Assembly: GCF_000744115.1 (NCBI RefSeq) | Contig: NZ_JQLG01000004.1 | Location: 806,001-870,000, forward strand | Direction: 5' to 3' | DNA length: 64,000 nucleotides | Source of the DNA: Carnobacterium alterfunditum DSM 5972 | GTDB lineage: Bacteria > Bacillota > Bacilli > Lactobacillales > Carnobacteriaceae | In this document: in pieces, positions 9,310 to 18,548 of the stretch | How the letters are laid out: each line of letters begins with the position of its first letter | How positions within the stretch are numbered: position 1 is the stretch's first letter | Made by a program: the position numbers and the translations under genes | The notes under the pieces: model-generated | What the model saw: only the letters and a program-made list of their open reading frames with translations | Database searches by the model: none | What the model was told of the DNA's origin: nothing

Positions 9310-10834
9310 CACCCGATCCTTTACCAGCCATCATTAGACCTAATTCTCTATCATTTGTTTCATTTGGTTTTGTTTGTCCGACTATTTGACCATCAAAAAT
9401 AATATCTATTCTATCTGATAAAGTTAGTATTTCTTCTAATTCAAAAGAAATAAGTAAGACCGCAACACCTTTATCCCGTAAGCGAATAACTTGACGATGG
9501 ATAAAATCAATCGCGCCAATATCAAGTCCACGGGTTGGTTGTACAATGATAAGCAGTTCTGGATCACGGCCAATTTCTCTTGATAAAATGACTTTCTGTT
9601 GGTTCCCACCAGACATACCGCGTACAATCGTTCGTTCATTCTCAGCGCGAACATCATAATTTTTCATAGCGGCCCTTGCTTCTTCGTACATCAATGTTTT
9701 ATTTAATTTGATCCCTTGATTATACTTCTCTTTGTAATATTCGATTAAAATTAAATTCTCTGCAATATCGTTATCCAATACTAATCCATGTTTGTGTCTA
9801 TCTGCTGGTACATAACTCACACCAGATTCATAGATTTCACGAGTTGATTTGTCTTTTTGAGAGACACCGTTAATTAATATGTCTCCTTCTTGGAAATCAC
9901 GCATTTTAACAATTGCCTCTGCTAATTCCATCTGACCATTTCCATCAACGCCAGCAATCCCCACAACTTCTCCAGCAGCAACAGATAGATTAATATTGTT
10001 TAATAGTTTCTTTTTACTCGGACTTAACATTGTAAGATTTTTGATTTCTAATACCTTTTGTTTAGGATCGTATGCTTGTTTATTAATCTCACGCGAAATA
10101 TTTTTACCAATCATCATTTCCGCAAGTTCTTCTTTATTTGAGTTTTTTATATCGACAGTAGAAATGTATTTCCCTTTACGAATAACGGTACATTTATTAG
10201 CTACTTTCATGATCTCATTTAATTTATGCGTAATCAAAATAATGGATTTACCCTCTGCTACCAACGTTTGCATTACTTGTAATAACTCACCGATCTCATC
10301 GGGGGTCAAAACAGCTGTAGGCTCATCAAATATCAATAAATTTGCTCCGCGATATAAGCATTTCAAGATTTCAACTTTCTGTTGCATGCCGACTGGTAGA
10401 TCCTCGATTTTACTATTTGGGTCTACTTTCAAACCATATTTTTCAGATATATTTCTAACTTCTTTAACAGCAGCCTTCATATTTAAGCGGATGCCGTTTT
10501 TTGGCTCCATACCAATAATGATATTTTCCGTGACCGTAAAATTTTCAATCAACTTGAAATGTTGGTGAACCATCCCAATACCTAAATGGATCGCATGGTT
10601 TGGATTTTCAATTTTTGTTTCATTTTCGTAGACTGAAATACTGCCTTCTTCAGGTTGGTACATACCGAAAACAACATTCATCAAAGTAGATTTCCCTGCA
10701 CCATTTTCGCCGAGCAAGGCGTGAATTTCTCCACGTCTTACAGTCAACGAAACGTCATCATTAGCAACAAAATTACCGAATCTTTTTGTAATATGTTTTA
10801 ATTCTAATACTTTTTCAACTCGTTTTTGTTCCAT
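9302..10834 (-). CDS. nupO: Nucleoside ABC transporter ATP-binding protein (duplicated ATPase)
   Basis: A 510-aa cytoplasmic ATPase with two fused nucleotide-binding domains, as in YufO/NupO and ribose-type importers. The first half has Walker A GENGAGKSTL, a Q-loop region (GMVHQHF) and LLIFDEPTAVLTP. The second half has a degenerate Walker A (GVDGNGQMEL), the signature MSGGNQQKVILSRE and LLIIVQPTRGLDIG. Asymmetric halves like this are normal for the family. It lies between the lipoprotein gene and the two permeases. Confidence 0.92.
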   Translation of the reverse strand: MEQKRVEKVLELKHITKRFGNFVANDDVSLTVRRGEIHALLGENGAGKSTLMNVVFGMYQPEEGSISVYENETKIENPNHAIHLGIGMVHQHFKLIENFTVTENIIIGMEPKNGIRLNMKAAVKEVRNISEKYGLKVDPNSKIEDLPVGMQQKVEILKCLYRGANLLIFDEPTAVLTPDEIGELLQVMQTLVAEGKSIILITHKLNEIMKVANKCTVIRKGKYISTVDIKNSNKEELAEMMIGKNISREINKQAYDPKQKVLEIKNLTMLSPSKKKLLNNINLSVAAGEVVGIAGVDGNGQMELAEAIVKMRDFQEGDILINGVSQKDKSTREIYESGVSYVPADRHKHGLVLDNDIAENLILIEYYKEKYNQGIKLNKTLMYEEARAAMKNYDVRAENERTIVRGMSGGNQQKVILSREIGRDPELLIIVQPTRGLDIGAIDFIHRQVIRLRDKGVAVLLISFELEEILTLSDRIDIIFDGQIVGQTKPNETNDRELGLMMAGKGSGDE

Positions 10835-10848
10835 TGTATGACTCTCCT

Positions 10849-11874
10849 TTATGGTTTCTCAGGAACTGTAATATCTCCAGAAATAATTTTTGTTTTGTAG
10901 TCTTCAACAAGATCTAATATGTCTTTTGGCACATTTTTATCTGATGTTGTTGCTAAGCCTACGCCATCTTCAGCTAAACCTAAACGAACAACTTCTCCAC
11001 CTGGGAAGTTTCCTTCAGCTGTTTTTTCAGAAATATCATATACTGCTCTGTCTACATTTTTCATCATAGAAGTTAATGTAATATCATCGCCAAATTCTAG
11101 TGATTGGTCTTTATCAACTCCGATCACCCAAACTTTTTCTCCATTATCAAAACGTTCTTGAGCTTCATTAAAAACACCATTTCCAGTACCGCCCGCAGCG
11201 TGGAAGATAGTATCTACACCATCGTTGTACATTGTAGAAGCAGCTGATTTACCCATATCCACACGGTTAAAGACACCGACGTAGTTTACAACTACTGTTG
11301 CTTCTGGGTTAACAGCCTTGACCCCTGCTTCAAAACCTGCATGGAAACGTTGGATAACTGGGATTTCCATTCCACCAACAAAACCAACTTTGTCTGTTTC
11401 AGTCATACTAGCTGCAACAACACCTGCTAGAAAAGCACCTTCGTTTTCTTTAAATGAAACTGAAACAATATTTTCAATCCCTTCAATATCTGAATCGATA
11501 ATACCTAATTTTGCATCTGGATTATTAGCAGCAATCGTTGTCACAGCATCTGCTAACGTTGCTGCGGTAGCCCAAGTCAAATCTGTTTGGCTATTAACAA
11601 ATTGAAGTAAACTTGGCTCAACTTCTGAATCTGCTTTAGGTTCTAAGTATTTCACTTCATACCCTTTATCTTTTTCTAATTGTTGTAACCCTTCCCACGC
11701 GCTTTGGTTAAATGACTTATCATTCACACTTCCTAAATCAGTTACCATGCCTAATTTGAAATCCGTTTTTTCGCTTTCATCCCCAGCTTCACTGGCACTG
11801 TCATTTCCACAAGCTGCCAATACTGTCATTGATAATAAAGCGAACCCAATAGTTTTAATAGTTGATTTTTTCAT
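10849..11874 (-). CDS. nupN: BMP-family nucleoside-binding lipoprotein
   Basis: A 341-aa substrate-binding lipoprotein of the BMP/TmpC (PnrA-like) family that presents nucleosides to the NupOPQ transporter. The N-terminus MKKSTIKTIGFALLSMTV leads to the lipobox LAAC, so Cys would be lipidated after signal peptidase II cleavage. The mature part shows FKLGMVTDLGSVNDKSFNQS and GFVGGMEIPVIQRFHAGFEA, both characteristic. The ATG at 11872..11874 follows AGGAG; a GTG further upstream overlaps the ribosome site. It is the second gene after deoB on the same strand, so import and breakdown may be co-transcribed. Confidence 0.92.
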   Translation of the reverse strand: MKKSTIKTIGFALLSMTVLAACGNDSASEAGDESEKTDFKLGMVTDLGSVNDKSFNQSAWEGLQQLEKDKGYEVKYLEPKADSEVEPSLLQFVNSQTDLTWATAATLADAVTTIAANNPDAKLGIIDSDIEGIENIVSVSFKENEGAFLAGVVAASMTETDKVGFVGGMEIPVIQRFHAGFEAGVKAVNPEATVVVNYVGVFNRVDMGKSAASTMYNDGVDTIFHAAGGTGNGVFNEAQERFDNGEKVWVIGVDKDQSLEFGDDITLTSMMKNVDRAVYDISEKTAEGNFPGGEVVRLGLAEDGVGLATTSDKNVPKDILDLVEDYKTKIISGDITVPEKP

Positions 11875-11907
11875 TTTTATCACTCCTGTAGTTTTTTATT
11901 TTATCTT

Positions 11908-13080
11908 TTAATTTAGTTCTGCTAAAAAGCTTTTGCCATTTCCTAATGCCGGTAAATCAAAGTTTGCAGCAATTGTCGCACCGATATCTGAAAAATAATT
12001 AGCTGTTTTCAACTCTTTTGCATTTTCAAATTGTTTTGAATAAGCAAGCAACGGAACATATTCGCGCGTATGATCTGTTCCTGGAGCGGTTGGATCATTT
12101 CCATGGTCTGCTGTTATCAGCAACAAATCTCCTTCTTCAAGTCTAGCTAGAATTTCTGGTAGACGCCTGTCAAAATCCATCAATGCTTCGCCATAACCTT
12201 TTGTATCTCTGCGATGTCCGTAAAGAGCATCAAAATCGACTAGATTAGTAAAAGACAACCCTTCAAATGGTTTTTCCATTACTTTTAATAATTGATCCAC
12301 TCCATCCATGTTGCTTTTTGTCCGAACTGCTTCAGTAATGCCATGTCCATTAAAAATATCGCTGATTTTACCTACTGCAATAACATCTTTTCCGTTAGCT
12401 TTAAGTTTATCTAATACTGTAGAACCAAATGGGCTTAGCGCGTAATCGTGCCGGTTAGCTGTACGTTTGAATGCACCCGGTTCTCCAAGATAAGGACGTG
12501 CGATGATCCGCCCGATCATATAAGGATCTTCTTTTGTGATCTCACGAACATACGCACATATATCGTATAACTCTTCTAAAGGGATAATTTCTTCGTGTGC
12601 TGCAATTTGAAGAACTGGATCAGCTGATGTATAAATAATCAAAGCTCCCGTTTCCATTTGCTCTTCACCTAATTCATCAAGAATACCTGTTCCAGATGCT
12701 GGTTTATTTCCAATAATTTTTCTTCCTGAATATGCGGTGATTTTTTCAAGCAACTCCTCTGGGAATCCCTCTGGAAAAACTCTGAATGGCGTGTCAATTT
12801 GCAAACCAGCAATTTCCCAATGACCCGTCATTGTATCTTTACCTACACTTTTTTCAGCTAACTTTGTCCAATACGCTTCACTTGCTGCTACCTTATTGAT
12901 CCCTTTCAAATCTGCAATATTTCCTAAACCCATTTTTTCTAGGTTTGGTAAGGCTAACTCCATTGATTCCGCGATGTGTCCTAGTGTATGTGAACCTGTA
13001 TCATTAAATGATGCCGCATCTGGTGCTTCACCAATTCCAACTGAATCTAACACAATCAAATGAATCCGCTCGCTTTTCAT
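11908..13080 (-). CDS. deoB: Phosphopentomutase
   Basis: A 390-aa alkaline-phosphatase-superfamily mutase that interconverts (deoxy)ribose 1-phosphate and 5-phosphate. The N-terminal metal site [19 protein letters not shown], the phosphothreonine region [10 protein letters not shown] and the C-terminal metal motif [22 protein letters not shown] are all present. Length is normal. It stands first in a transcript that continues into the nucleoside importer. It lies 65 bp from the divergent Crp/Fnr-type regulator gene. Confidence 0.95.
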   Translation of the reverse strand: MKSERIHLIVLDSVGIGEAPDAASFNDTGSHTLGHIAESMELALPNLEKMGLGNIADLKGINKVAASEAYWTKLAEKSVGKDTMTGHWEIAGLQIDTPFRVFPEGFPEELLEKITAYSGRKIIGNKPASGTGILDELGEEQMETGALIIYTSADPVLQIAAHEEIIPLEELYDICAYVREITKEDPYMIGRIIARPYLGEPGAFKRTANRHDYALSPFGSTVLDKLKANGKDVIAVGKISDIFNGHGITEAVRTKSNMDGVDQLLKVMEKPFEGLSFTNLVDFDALYGHRRDTKGYGEALMDFDRRLPEILARLEEGDLLLITADHGNDPTAPGTDHTREYVPLLAYSKQFENAKELKTANYFSDIGATIAANFDLPALGNGKSFLAELN

Positions 13081-13145
13081 ATTTCTTTTCCTCCCTATTT
13101 AGTGGTACAATCTTATTGCTATTAAAATTTTATTGAGGTGAAAAC

Positions 13146-13805
13146 ATGAGTAAAGGTATTAAATTGTTTGATGGTCTTTCAGATGAACAGATCAAAACTA
13201 TCTTAAATTCCATCCCATCTAGAAAATATAAAAAGAATCATATCCTCATTTTTGAAGAGGATCCCATTGATCAAGTCTATATTATTAAAAGCGGTGCTTT
13301 AAAAATTTATAGAGCGTATGAAGATAAAGAAATCATCCTTGACTTTGTTAGAAAACATGAAGTAATCGGAGAAGTTGAACTTTTTTCTAAAAGCCCAGCT
13401 CTATCTTCTGTTGAAGTCACTGAAGATGCTGAAATTCATCATCTGTCTCAGGCTGATTTTATTGCTTTAATCTATAAAAATAAAATAATTCTGGAAAATA
13501 TTTTCCGAATCCACCATCAACGCTTTGAAACATTGAATAAACAAATAAGAAATTTAACTTTCTATAGTGTCCACACTCGCGTTTGTCGTGTTTTACTTGA
13601 TTTTATCGAGAACAATGAAAAACCCAATGATTTAACGATAAAAAATATCAACCAAAGCACGATTGCTAGTATGATTGGTGTAACACGTGAATCCGTTTCT
13701 AAAGCGTTTAAAGATTTACAAGATGAACATATCCTCTCATTACAGCCAAAGACGATAACCGTCCTTGATATGGATAAATTACAAGCATATGCAAATTTTG
13801 ATTAA
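13146..13805 (+). CDS. Crp/Fnr-family transcription regulator
   Basis: A 219-aa DNA-binding regulator. Residues about 5-120 form a cyclic-nucleotide-binding-like beta roll (ILIFEEDPIDQVYIIKSGALKI ends near residue 58). A long dimer helix follows. The C-terminal winged helix has NQSTIASMIGVTRESVSKAF as its recognition part, where the R-E-S-V-S-K core is typical of the family. There is no N-terminal cysteine cluster, so it is not an iron-sulfur Fnr. It is divergent from deoB and upstream of deoD, which makes nucleoside genes likely targets. The effector is unknown. Confidence 0.85.
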   Translation: MSKGIKLFDGLSDEQIKTILNSIPSRKYKKNHILIFEEDPIDQVYIIKSGALKIYRAYEDKEIILDFVRKHEVIGEVELFSKSPALSSVEVTEDAEIHHLSQADFIALIYKNKIILENIFRIHHQRFETLNKQIRNLTFYSVHTRVCRVLLDFIENNEKPNDLTIKNINQSTIASMIGVTRESVSKAFKDLQDEHILSLQPKTITVLDMDKLQAYANFD

Positions 13806-13835
13806 TGCTCTATCGGCTTGTCTTTATAATAGAAC

Positions 13836-13851
13836 AGAAAGCGCTTTCTTT
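13836..13851. promoter_or_regulatory. cre-like CcpA site upstream of deoD
   Basis: AGAAAGCGCTTTCT is a palindrome that matches the catabolite-responsive element consensus well. A second weaker match, ATAACGCTTTCAT, lies near 13903..13916. They lie about 135 and 60 bp before deoD, which suggests carbon catabolite control of nucleoside phosphorolysis. Confidence 0.6.
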
Positions 13852-13974
13852 CGATGACTTATCCAACAGCTTTAGTGTGAACATGATTACCTCTTGTTAG
13901 ATAACGCTTTCATAACGCTTATCGTTTTTATCCTTTATCATAGGTATTAACCACATAAGAGGAGGAATTTATTT

Positions 13975-14679
13975 ATGAGTTTTCACATTAGTGCAAAAGA
14001 AGGTCAAATTGCTGACATCGTTTTATTACCTGGGGATCCGCTTCGTGCAAAATATATTGCTGAAACATTTTTAGAAGATGCTGTTTGCTACAATACTGTT
14101 AGAAATATGCTTGGTTATACAGGAACCTATAAAGGTAAAAAAATTTCCGTACAAGGTACTGGAATGGGAATGCCTTCTGCAGTCTTGTATATCCATGAAT
14201 TAATTAATGATTACGGTGTTAAAACATTGATACGTGTTGGAACGTGTGGAGCTATTCAAAAAGACGTACATATTCGTGACGTTATCATTGCTCAAGCTGC
14301 AGCGACAGACTCCTCCCTTATTTTTAAAGACCTAGCGCCAATTTACTTCCCACCAATCGGTAATTATGGTTTGATCAGTAACGCTTTCAATATCGGAACT
14401 GAGAAAGACATGACCATTCATGTTGGAAACGTCTTTTCTTCTGACACATTCTATAACGATACTGAAGATACAATGAACAGTATGACAAAACTTGATGTAT
14501 TAGGTGTAGATATGGAAACAGCCGGTCTTTATTACCTAGCATCTAAATTCCATGTGCGTGCTCTTAGTATCTTAACTGTTAGTGACCACCTGATTACTGG
14601 AGAACAAACATCAGCTGATGAACGTCAAACAAGCTTCAGCGAAATGATTGAAGTCGCATTAGAAGCCGCTATTAAATAA
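13975..14679 (+). CDS. deoD: Purine-nucleoside phosphorylase, DeoD type
   Basis: A 234-aa hexameric phosphorylase that splits purine (deoxy)nucleosides into base and (deoxy)ribose 1-phosphate, which DeoB then isomerises. The family pattern [19 protein letters not shown], the phosphate-site [18 protein letters not shown] and the substrate region [12 protein letters not shown] are visible. The acid-base Asp lies in [10 protein letters not shown]. The ATG follows AGGAGG. It is a single gene with its own terminator, separate from the deoB-nup transcript. Confidence 0.95.
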   Translation: MSFHISAKEGQIADIVLLPGDPLRAKYIAETFLEDAVCYNTVRNMLGYTGTYKGKKISVQGTGMGMPSAVLYIHELINDYGVKTLIRVGTCGAIQKDVHIRDVIIAQAAATDSSLIFKDLAPIYFPPIGNYGLISNAFNIGTEKDMTIHVGNVFSSDTFYNDTEDTMNSMTKLDVLGVDMETAGLYYLASKFHVRALSILTVSDHLITGEQTSADERQTSFSEMIEVALEAAIK

Positions 14680-14695
14680 ATCAATGAACAACAGG

Positions 14696-14750
14696 AAAAA
14701 ACCGTTATAAAGTCTTTTTTCAAAAGACACTTATAACGGTTTTTATTTTT
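14696..14750 (+). terminator. Terminator of deoD
   Basis: A long hairpin AAAAACCGTTATAA/TTATAACGGTTTTT with an inner CTTTT/AAAAG stem is followed by TATTTTTT. Confidence 0.9.
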
Positions 14751-14838
14751 TGGGCAACATCAGGATCAACTAGTCTAACGTATTCTTATAAATAGCTAAC
14801 TTTCACGTAGTCTAGTCTAATTGATTCCGACATAAAGC

Positions 14839-14905
14839 AAAAATTGATGGGCGTGAGTCCGGTTCGATACAGCATCCACGCCAGCCAATCAGCTGCTTAA
14901 TATTA
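14839..14905. repeat. Dispersed hairpin repeat, copy A
   Basis: A segment from AAAAATTG through GGGCGTGAGT, ATCCACGCCAGCCAATCAGC and CTTAATAT. It aligns over about 65 bp with 58629..58697 (roughly 70% by eye). The unit is an imperfect hairpin: the left GGGCGTG faces the right CACGCC. Both copies sit in gene-free intervals. Confidence 0.6.
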
Positions 14906-14956
14906 AAAGACCTATAATTTTAGTGTTGATAGACTTAATCTAATGGCATTACTTAC

Positions 14957-15121
14957 TCAAAATTTATGGAGGAATAGGGTTGCTTGTAGCCTAAAATGAA
15001 GCACTGTGGGCAAATAACGCCCAAGTATATCATGTTTGTAAGCTGCTAAAGCAGCAACAACCATGACAACTTTTTTAGGCTTCAGGCGTTCCCTTGGCTC
15101 TCCACAAGCAAACCCGTCCAT
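14957..15121 (-). other. Structured element overlapping a 54-codon open frame
   Basis: This 540-bp gap (14751..15290) has no ordinary gene, but a dense set of inverted repeats occupies 14977..15115. GGGTTGCTTGT pairs with ACAAGCAAACCC and AGCCTAAA with TTTAGGCT. Inside are hairpins GGGC-N7-GCCC and GCTGC-TAAA-GCAGC. The minus strand also holds a 54-codon frame starting MDGFACGEPRERLKP and ending FLHKF. It could be a structured RNA, a repeat element, or a small protein; I cannot decide. The ribosome site before the ATG is weak. Confidence 0.35.
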
Positions 15122-15290
15122 TCCAGAAGAAATTTTTTTGAAGTATTCTCACCATTTGATGTAAGACCATATTAAAACGTTATCTTTCGGGGGTCAGAAC
15201 ATAGCTGCTAAATCTAGCTATGAAACAAATTCAAAGAACTAAACTTTTAGAATCATTCTTTCTAACACCATTAGTTATCATTATCTATTT

Positions 15291-16451
15291 TTAAATACTT
15301 TTTATTTGAGTTCTACGGTTTAGTATCGACAATACAATCGATCCTAATCCAAAGGACACAGTAATGAAACCGAGGATCCAACCAATAAATGGTATGATCC
15401 CTAAAATAGTTAGAATGATCAATCCTAATAAGAATACCCAAAAAGATTGTACATTGGACCAGCTAAATCTTTTCTGGAACCAAAGACTTATAAAAACGGC
15501 AAGAATGATCGTTGAAACATAAAGGGATAATCCGTATAGCGTTAATAAGATAAAAGCTAAAGGTATTCCTATAATGGTAAGCATCAAAAGCAACGAAACT
15601 ATTGGAACTACTACAACAGCTAACGCTCCAAAACCAAGTGCTTTAAGTTGAGAGATCGTTATTTGTTCGGCTAAGTTAGTCCATAAATCAGGTCTGATCC
15701 ATCTGACAAACAGCCATACGACTAAAGATGCTGCTATGCTAAAGAGAACTTGCATCAAGATTGCGGTAGTGAATATCGCTCTTGAATCTTTATAAGACTC
15801 AAGTTCCATTTTTTTCCAAGTTGTTTCGCCTGCGACTTCAGAATTTCCTGAAAAATCAGCCTTATTTTGACTACTGTAGTCTAAATCTCCGCCAATTTTT
15901 CCGCCAACAGATAGCGATTCGCTTGAGCTAGATAAATCACCATTGATCACACCATTTTGATAGGCTTGAGATGCACCCACAAAAGCATCTTTCTCAATCA
16001 CTGCAGCTTTTTCAATGGAGACATTTTGTCCTGCTAGAAAAGCACTACCATTTGTTTGAGATCCCACTTTTAAGGTAGCTCCAGCTAGATAAATAGTATT
16101 TTCAACAACACCGTTTACGGTGATATTCTGTCCTGCTACAAATACACTCCCATTGACTGTGCCGTTTATAGTAGCGTTTTGACCTGTAACAAATAAATCT
16201 CCATCAATCGTCCCGTTAACCTCTGTGTTAGCAGCTGTTATAAAAGTAGTCGCATTTATATCCCCATCGACACGTACATTTGACCCTGAAAGAAAACTAG
16301 TTTTTTCTAAAGTCTCATCTGACTCTACGATGACGTTGTCACCAGAAATCGTTTCAGCTAGAACGCTCACAAAAGGAATCAACATAAAAGCAACAAGCAG
16401 AATCGATAGAAGCAAGACGTTGCGTTTTTTATTCCCTTTAATCTTAAACAT
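15291..16451 (-). CDS. Secreted bactofilin-like (polymer-forming) membrane protein
   Basis: A 386-aa protein with an N-terminal signal segment (VLLLSILLVAFMLIPFVSVLAE). A region of about 165 residues follows with short repeats of the form G-x-hydrophobic (NGTIDGDLFVTGQNATING, NGSVFVAGQNITVNG, GSAFLAGQNVSIE). This is the right-handed beta-helix pattern of bactofilins. From about residue 225 come four or five membrane helices (TTAILMQVLFSIAASLVVWL to ILGFITVSFGLGSIVLSIL). The repeat part would lie outside the cell, unlike classical cytosolic bactofilins. The start follows GGAAGAGGTGC. It appears to be a single gene. Function is unknown; a scaffold at the cell surface is inference. Confidence 0.75.
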   Translation of the reverse strand: MFKIKGNKKRNVLLLSILLVAFMLIPFVSVLAETISGDNVIVESDETLEKTSFLSGSNVRVDGDINATTFITAANTEVNGTIDGDLFVTGQNATINGTVNGSVFVAGQNITVNGVVENTIYLAGATLKVGSQTNGSAFLAGQNVSIEKAAVIEKDAFVGASQAYQNGVINGDLSSSSESLSVGGKIGGDLDYSSQNKADFSGNSEVAGETTWKKMELESYKDSRAIFTTAILMQVLFSIAASLVVWLFVRWIRPDLWTNLAEQITISQLKALGFGALAVVVVPIVSLLLMLTIIGIPLAFILLTLYGLSLYVSTIILAVFISLWFQKRFSWSNVQSFWVFLLGLIILTILGIIPFIGWILGFITVSFGLGSIVLSILNRRTQIKSI

Positions 16452-16828
16452 AAGAGCACCTCTTCCTTAACTAATTTGAAAGAATCGTTAAGTTAAATCA
16501 TCCTATGCACATTACCTATCCCAAAAGACAACAAACCAATTATCAACTGCTCGCGAGAGTCCTGTTAAATTTTTCCTGCTTTTAGTATCCTTATCATTTG
16601 CCATTTATTTTAGACTAGCTCCTAGTGGGAATAACTACTATAAATAATCCTGACAAAATAGCCTCAACCGCCATGAAGTGTACCACTTAGACCCCTTGTT
16701 TTGTGGCCATTTCAGCTCTTCTCTTACAAATTAATTATACTACATCGATCTTATAAGAGAAAACAAACAGAATCAGCATATGGGGCCCTCTACTAGGGAT
16801 AATTTAGATAATCAAATCATAAGCGTAT
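16452..16828. other. Gene-free interval
   Basis: About 375 bp upstream of the bactofilin-like gene. It must hold that gene's promoter on the minus strand, but I see no box I would commit to, and no conserved small gene. Confidence 0.35.
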
Positions 16829-16868
16829 AAAAAATCACTTCCAATTTATATTTGGAAGTGATTTTTTC
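16829..16868. terminator. Terminator of the ABC operon
   Basis: A perfect AAAAAATCACTTCCAA/TTGGAAGTGATTTTTT hairpin downstream of the minus-strand ABC genes. Confidence 0.9.
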
Positions 16869-16893
16869 GTACCCTATTTTTAAATCCATATCA

Positions 16894-17655
16894 TTAGATC
16901 TGTTTTTTCTTGAAATGGCGTACAGTCCAACAGACAAAGCTCACTGTCGATCCAATAGCCACAAGACAAGGCAGCCATAATTCCTTAGGTTCTGTCATAT
17001 TTGTTAATAAATTAGAAGCTTCGGTTAGCAATGCTATCGGATTCCATTTGATAGTTGTCGGAATGATCGCAGCTAAAGATAATGCCCCAAATGCAAGTAG
17101 AGCTGCAATAACTCCTCCAGATGAGTTAGCAAAAAATGTATTGCCCCACAGTGTGATCGAAAGAAGGAGCAGTCCGACCAACAAAAGACCAAAAGCAGCA
17201 AATACTGTGTGATATACAGTTCCTTGATCCCAATAATAGGCTGTATAGCTATAGGTGATCAGAAAAGATAATGAAATAGCACCGATCCAGTACCCGCTTA
17301 TTATAAAGAACTTAGTAGTGATTACGGTAGTACGCGACAGGCCCTTCGTCAAAAGCATCGTTAAGGTTCCTTTTTCCAATTCTTTAGATACGATTGTACT
17401 AAATAAAAGAATAAAGAATATCATCCCTGTTTGTGGAACATTCTTATGAAACTGCATCCACGAATCCAGCGCACTAGGTTCAGGTAAAGAAACCATTATT
17501 TCAGGAAGAAACTTCTCGAACAGAACGGGAGTTATTTTAGCAGTAAAAGGATTAAGAATACCCAGAAATGAAAAACAAGTGACGATAAGCAAGAGCTTAT
17601 ATGACTTTATACTTTCAATCCACTCTTTTTTTAAAAAACCGCTCCACTGATTCAT
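16894..17655 (-). CDS. ABC-2 type permease, YxlG-like
   Basis: A 253-aa membrane protein with six hydrophobic segments. The start MNQWSGFLKKEWIESIKSYK is the cytoplasmic elbow helix typical of ABC-2 export permeases. The segment KELEKGTLTMLLTKGLSRT is the family coupling region. It overlaps the ATPase stop by 4 bp and is the last gene of a three-gene operon with a PLDc_N small protein and an ATPase. That order matches B. subtilis yxlE-yxlF-yxlG. The substrate is unknown. Confidence 0.82.
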   Translation of the reverse strand: MNQWSGFLKKEWIESIKSYKLLLIVTCFSFLGILNPFTAKITPVLFEKFLPEIMVSLPEPSALDSWMQFHKNVPQTGMIFFILLFSTIVSKELEKGTLTMLLTKGLSRTTVITTKFFIISGYWIGAISLSFLITYSYTAYYWDQGTVYHTVFAAFGLLLVGLLLLSITLWGNTFFANSSGGVIAALLAFGALSLAAIIPTTIKWNPIALLTEASNLLTNMTEPKELWLPCLVAIGSTVSFVCWTVRHFKKKQI

Positions 17656-18548
17656 GATAACACTTCCAGTACAAGTTGTTCTAACTGGCGGCTTTGTGGG
17701 TGAAGAGATTGGAGAATGAGTCCTTGCGCAACAATTTCCCGCATCATCACTAGTTTCTCTTGATCATTTTGCAGTCGAACGAACAATTGGTTGTCCTTCA
17801 CTTCCATAAGAAATGGGAGTTTAATTAAGCGCTCCTGGGCTTCACTTGCAGCTACAGTAAAGGTGTACACAAAGTAATCATCGAATTTCTGTTGTAATGT
17901 CTGCAATTGGTCTTGGAAAATGATCGTTCCCTCATGCAACATAGCAACGGAGTCGCAAATCTGTTCCGCATCTGAAAGAATATGGGTAGAAAAAAAGACA
18001 GTCGTCTCTTGCTTGACTTCTTCTAATATAGAAAGGATCTTTGAGCGTCCTGCAGGATCCAAGGCTGAAGTCGGTTCATCGCAAATAAGTAATTTAGGCC
18101 GGTTAAGCAACGCTTGTGCAATCCCTAAACGCTGTTTCATTCCTCTTGAATACGAACCTATCAACGCACTAGTATCTTCCAAACCAACTAAATCTAACAG
18201 TTCATCAATTCGAGATTGCCATTCTTTTTTGGGAAGACCTGTGATCACTGCACATAACTCCAAGTATCCTCTTGCATTATAAAAAGGATAAAATTCAGGA
18301 ACATCAGGCAAATAGCCGACCTGCTCATTCGATTTGGTTCCTCCAAAAATAACCGGCTCATTTGCAATAGTAATAGTTCCAGCGCTAGTGGGCAGCAAGC
18401 CTACCATACATTTCATGAGCGTCGTTTTTCCAGCACCATTTGCTCCAATGAACCCAAAAACAGAATGCTCCGGAATAGACAAATGGATGTCCCGCAGCAC
18501 TTCTTGGTCGCCAAATTTTTTAGAGACTCCTTTGATCTCAACGATCAT
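17652..18548 (-). CDS. ABC transporter ATP-binding protein, YxlF-like
   Basis: A 298-aa single-domain ATPase. Walker A is GANGAGKTTLM, the signature is YSRGMKQRLGIAQAL, and Walker B is LLICDEPTSALDP followed by the switch STHILSDAEQI. The last 70 residues are an extra domain typical of BcrA/CcmA-like export ATPases. I placed the start at the ATG of MIVEIKGVSKKFG, eight bases after GGAAGAGG; in-frame starts upstream have worse spacing. It overlaps the PLDc_N gene by 11 bp, so translation is probably coupled. Confidence 0.88.
   Translation of the reverse strand: MIVEIKGVSKKFGDQEVLRDIHLSIPEHSVFGFIGANGAGKTTLMKCMVGLLPTSAGTITIANEPVIFGGTKSNEQVGYLPDVPEFYPFYNARGYLELCAVITGLPKKEWQSRIDELLDLVGLEDTSALIGSYSRGMKQRLGIAQALLNRPKLLICDEPTSALDPAGRSKILSILEEVKQETTVFFSTHILSDAEQICDSVAMLHEGTIIFQDQLQTLQQKFDDYFVYTFTVAASEAQERLIKLPFLMEVKDNQLFVRLQNDQEKLVMMREIVAQGLILQSLHPQSRQLEQLVLEVLS

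Noticed and set aside
9996-10568. 190-aa plus-strand frame opposite nupO
   Set aside because: It is antisense to a strongly conserved ATPase gene, without ribosome site or family signature.
16640-16700. Minus-strand MAVEAILSGLFIVVIP, possibly a holin-like toxin peptide
   Set aside because: It is only about 19 codons, with no good ribosome site and weak likeness to known small toxins.
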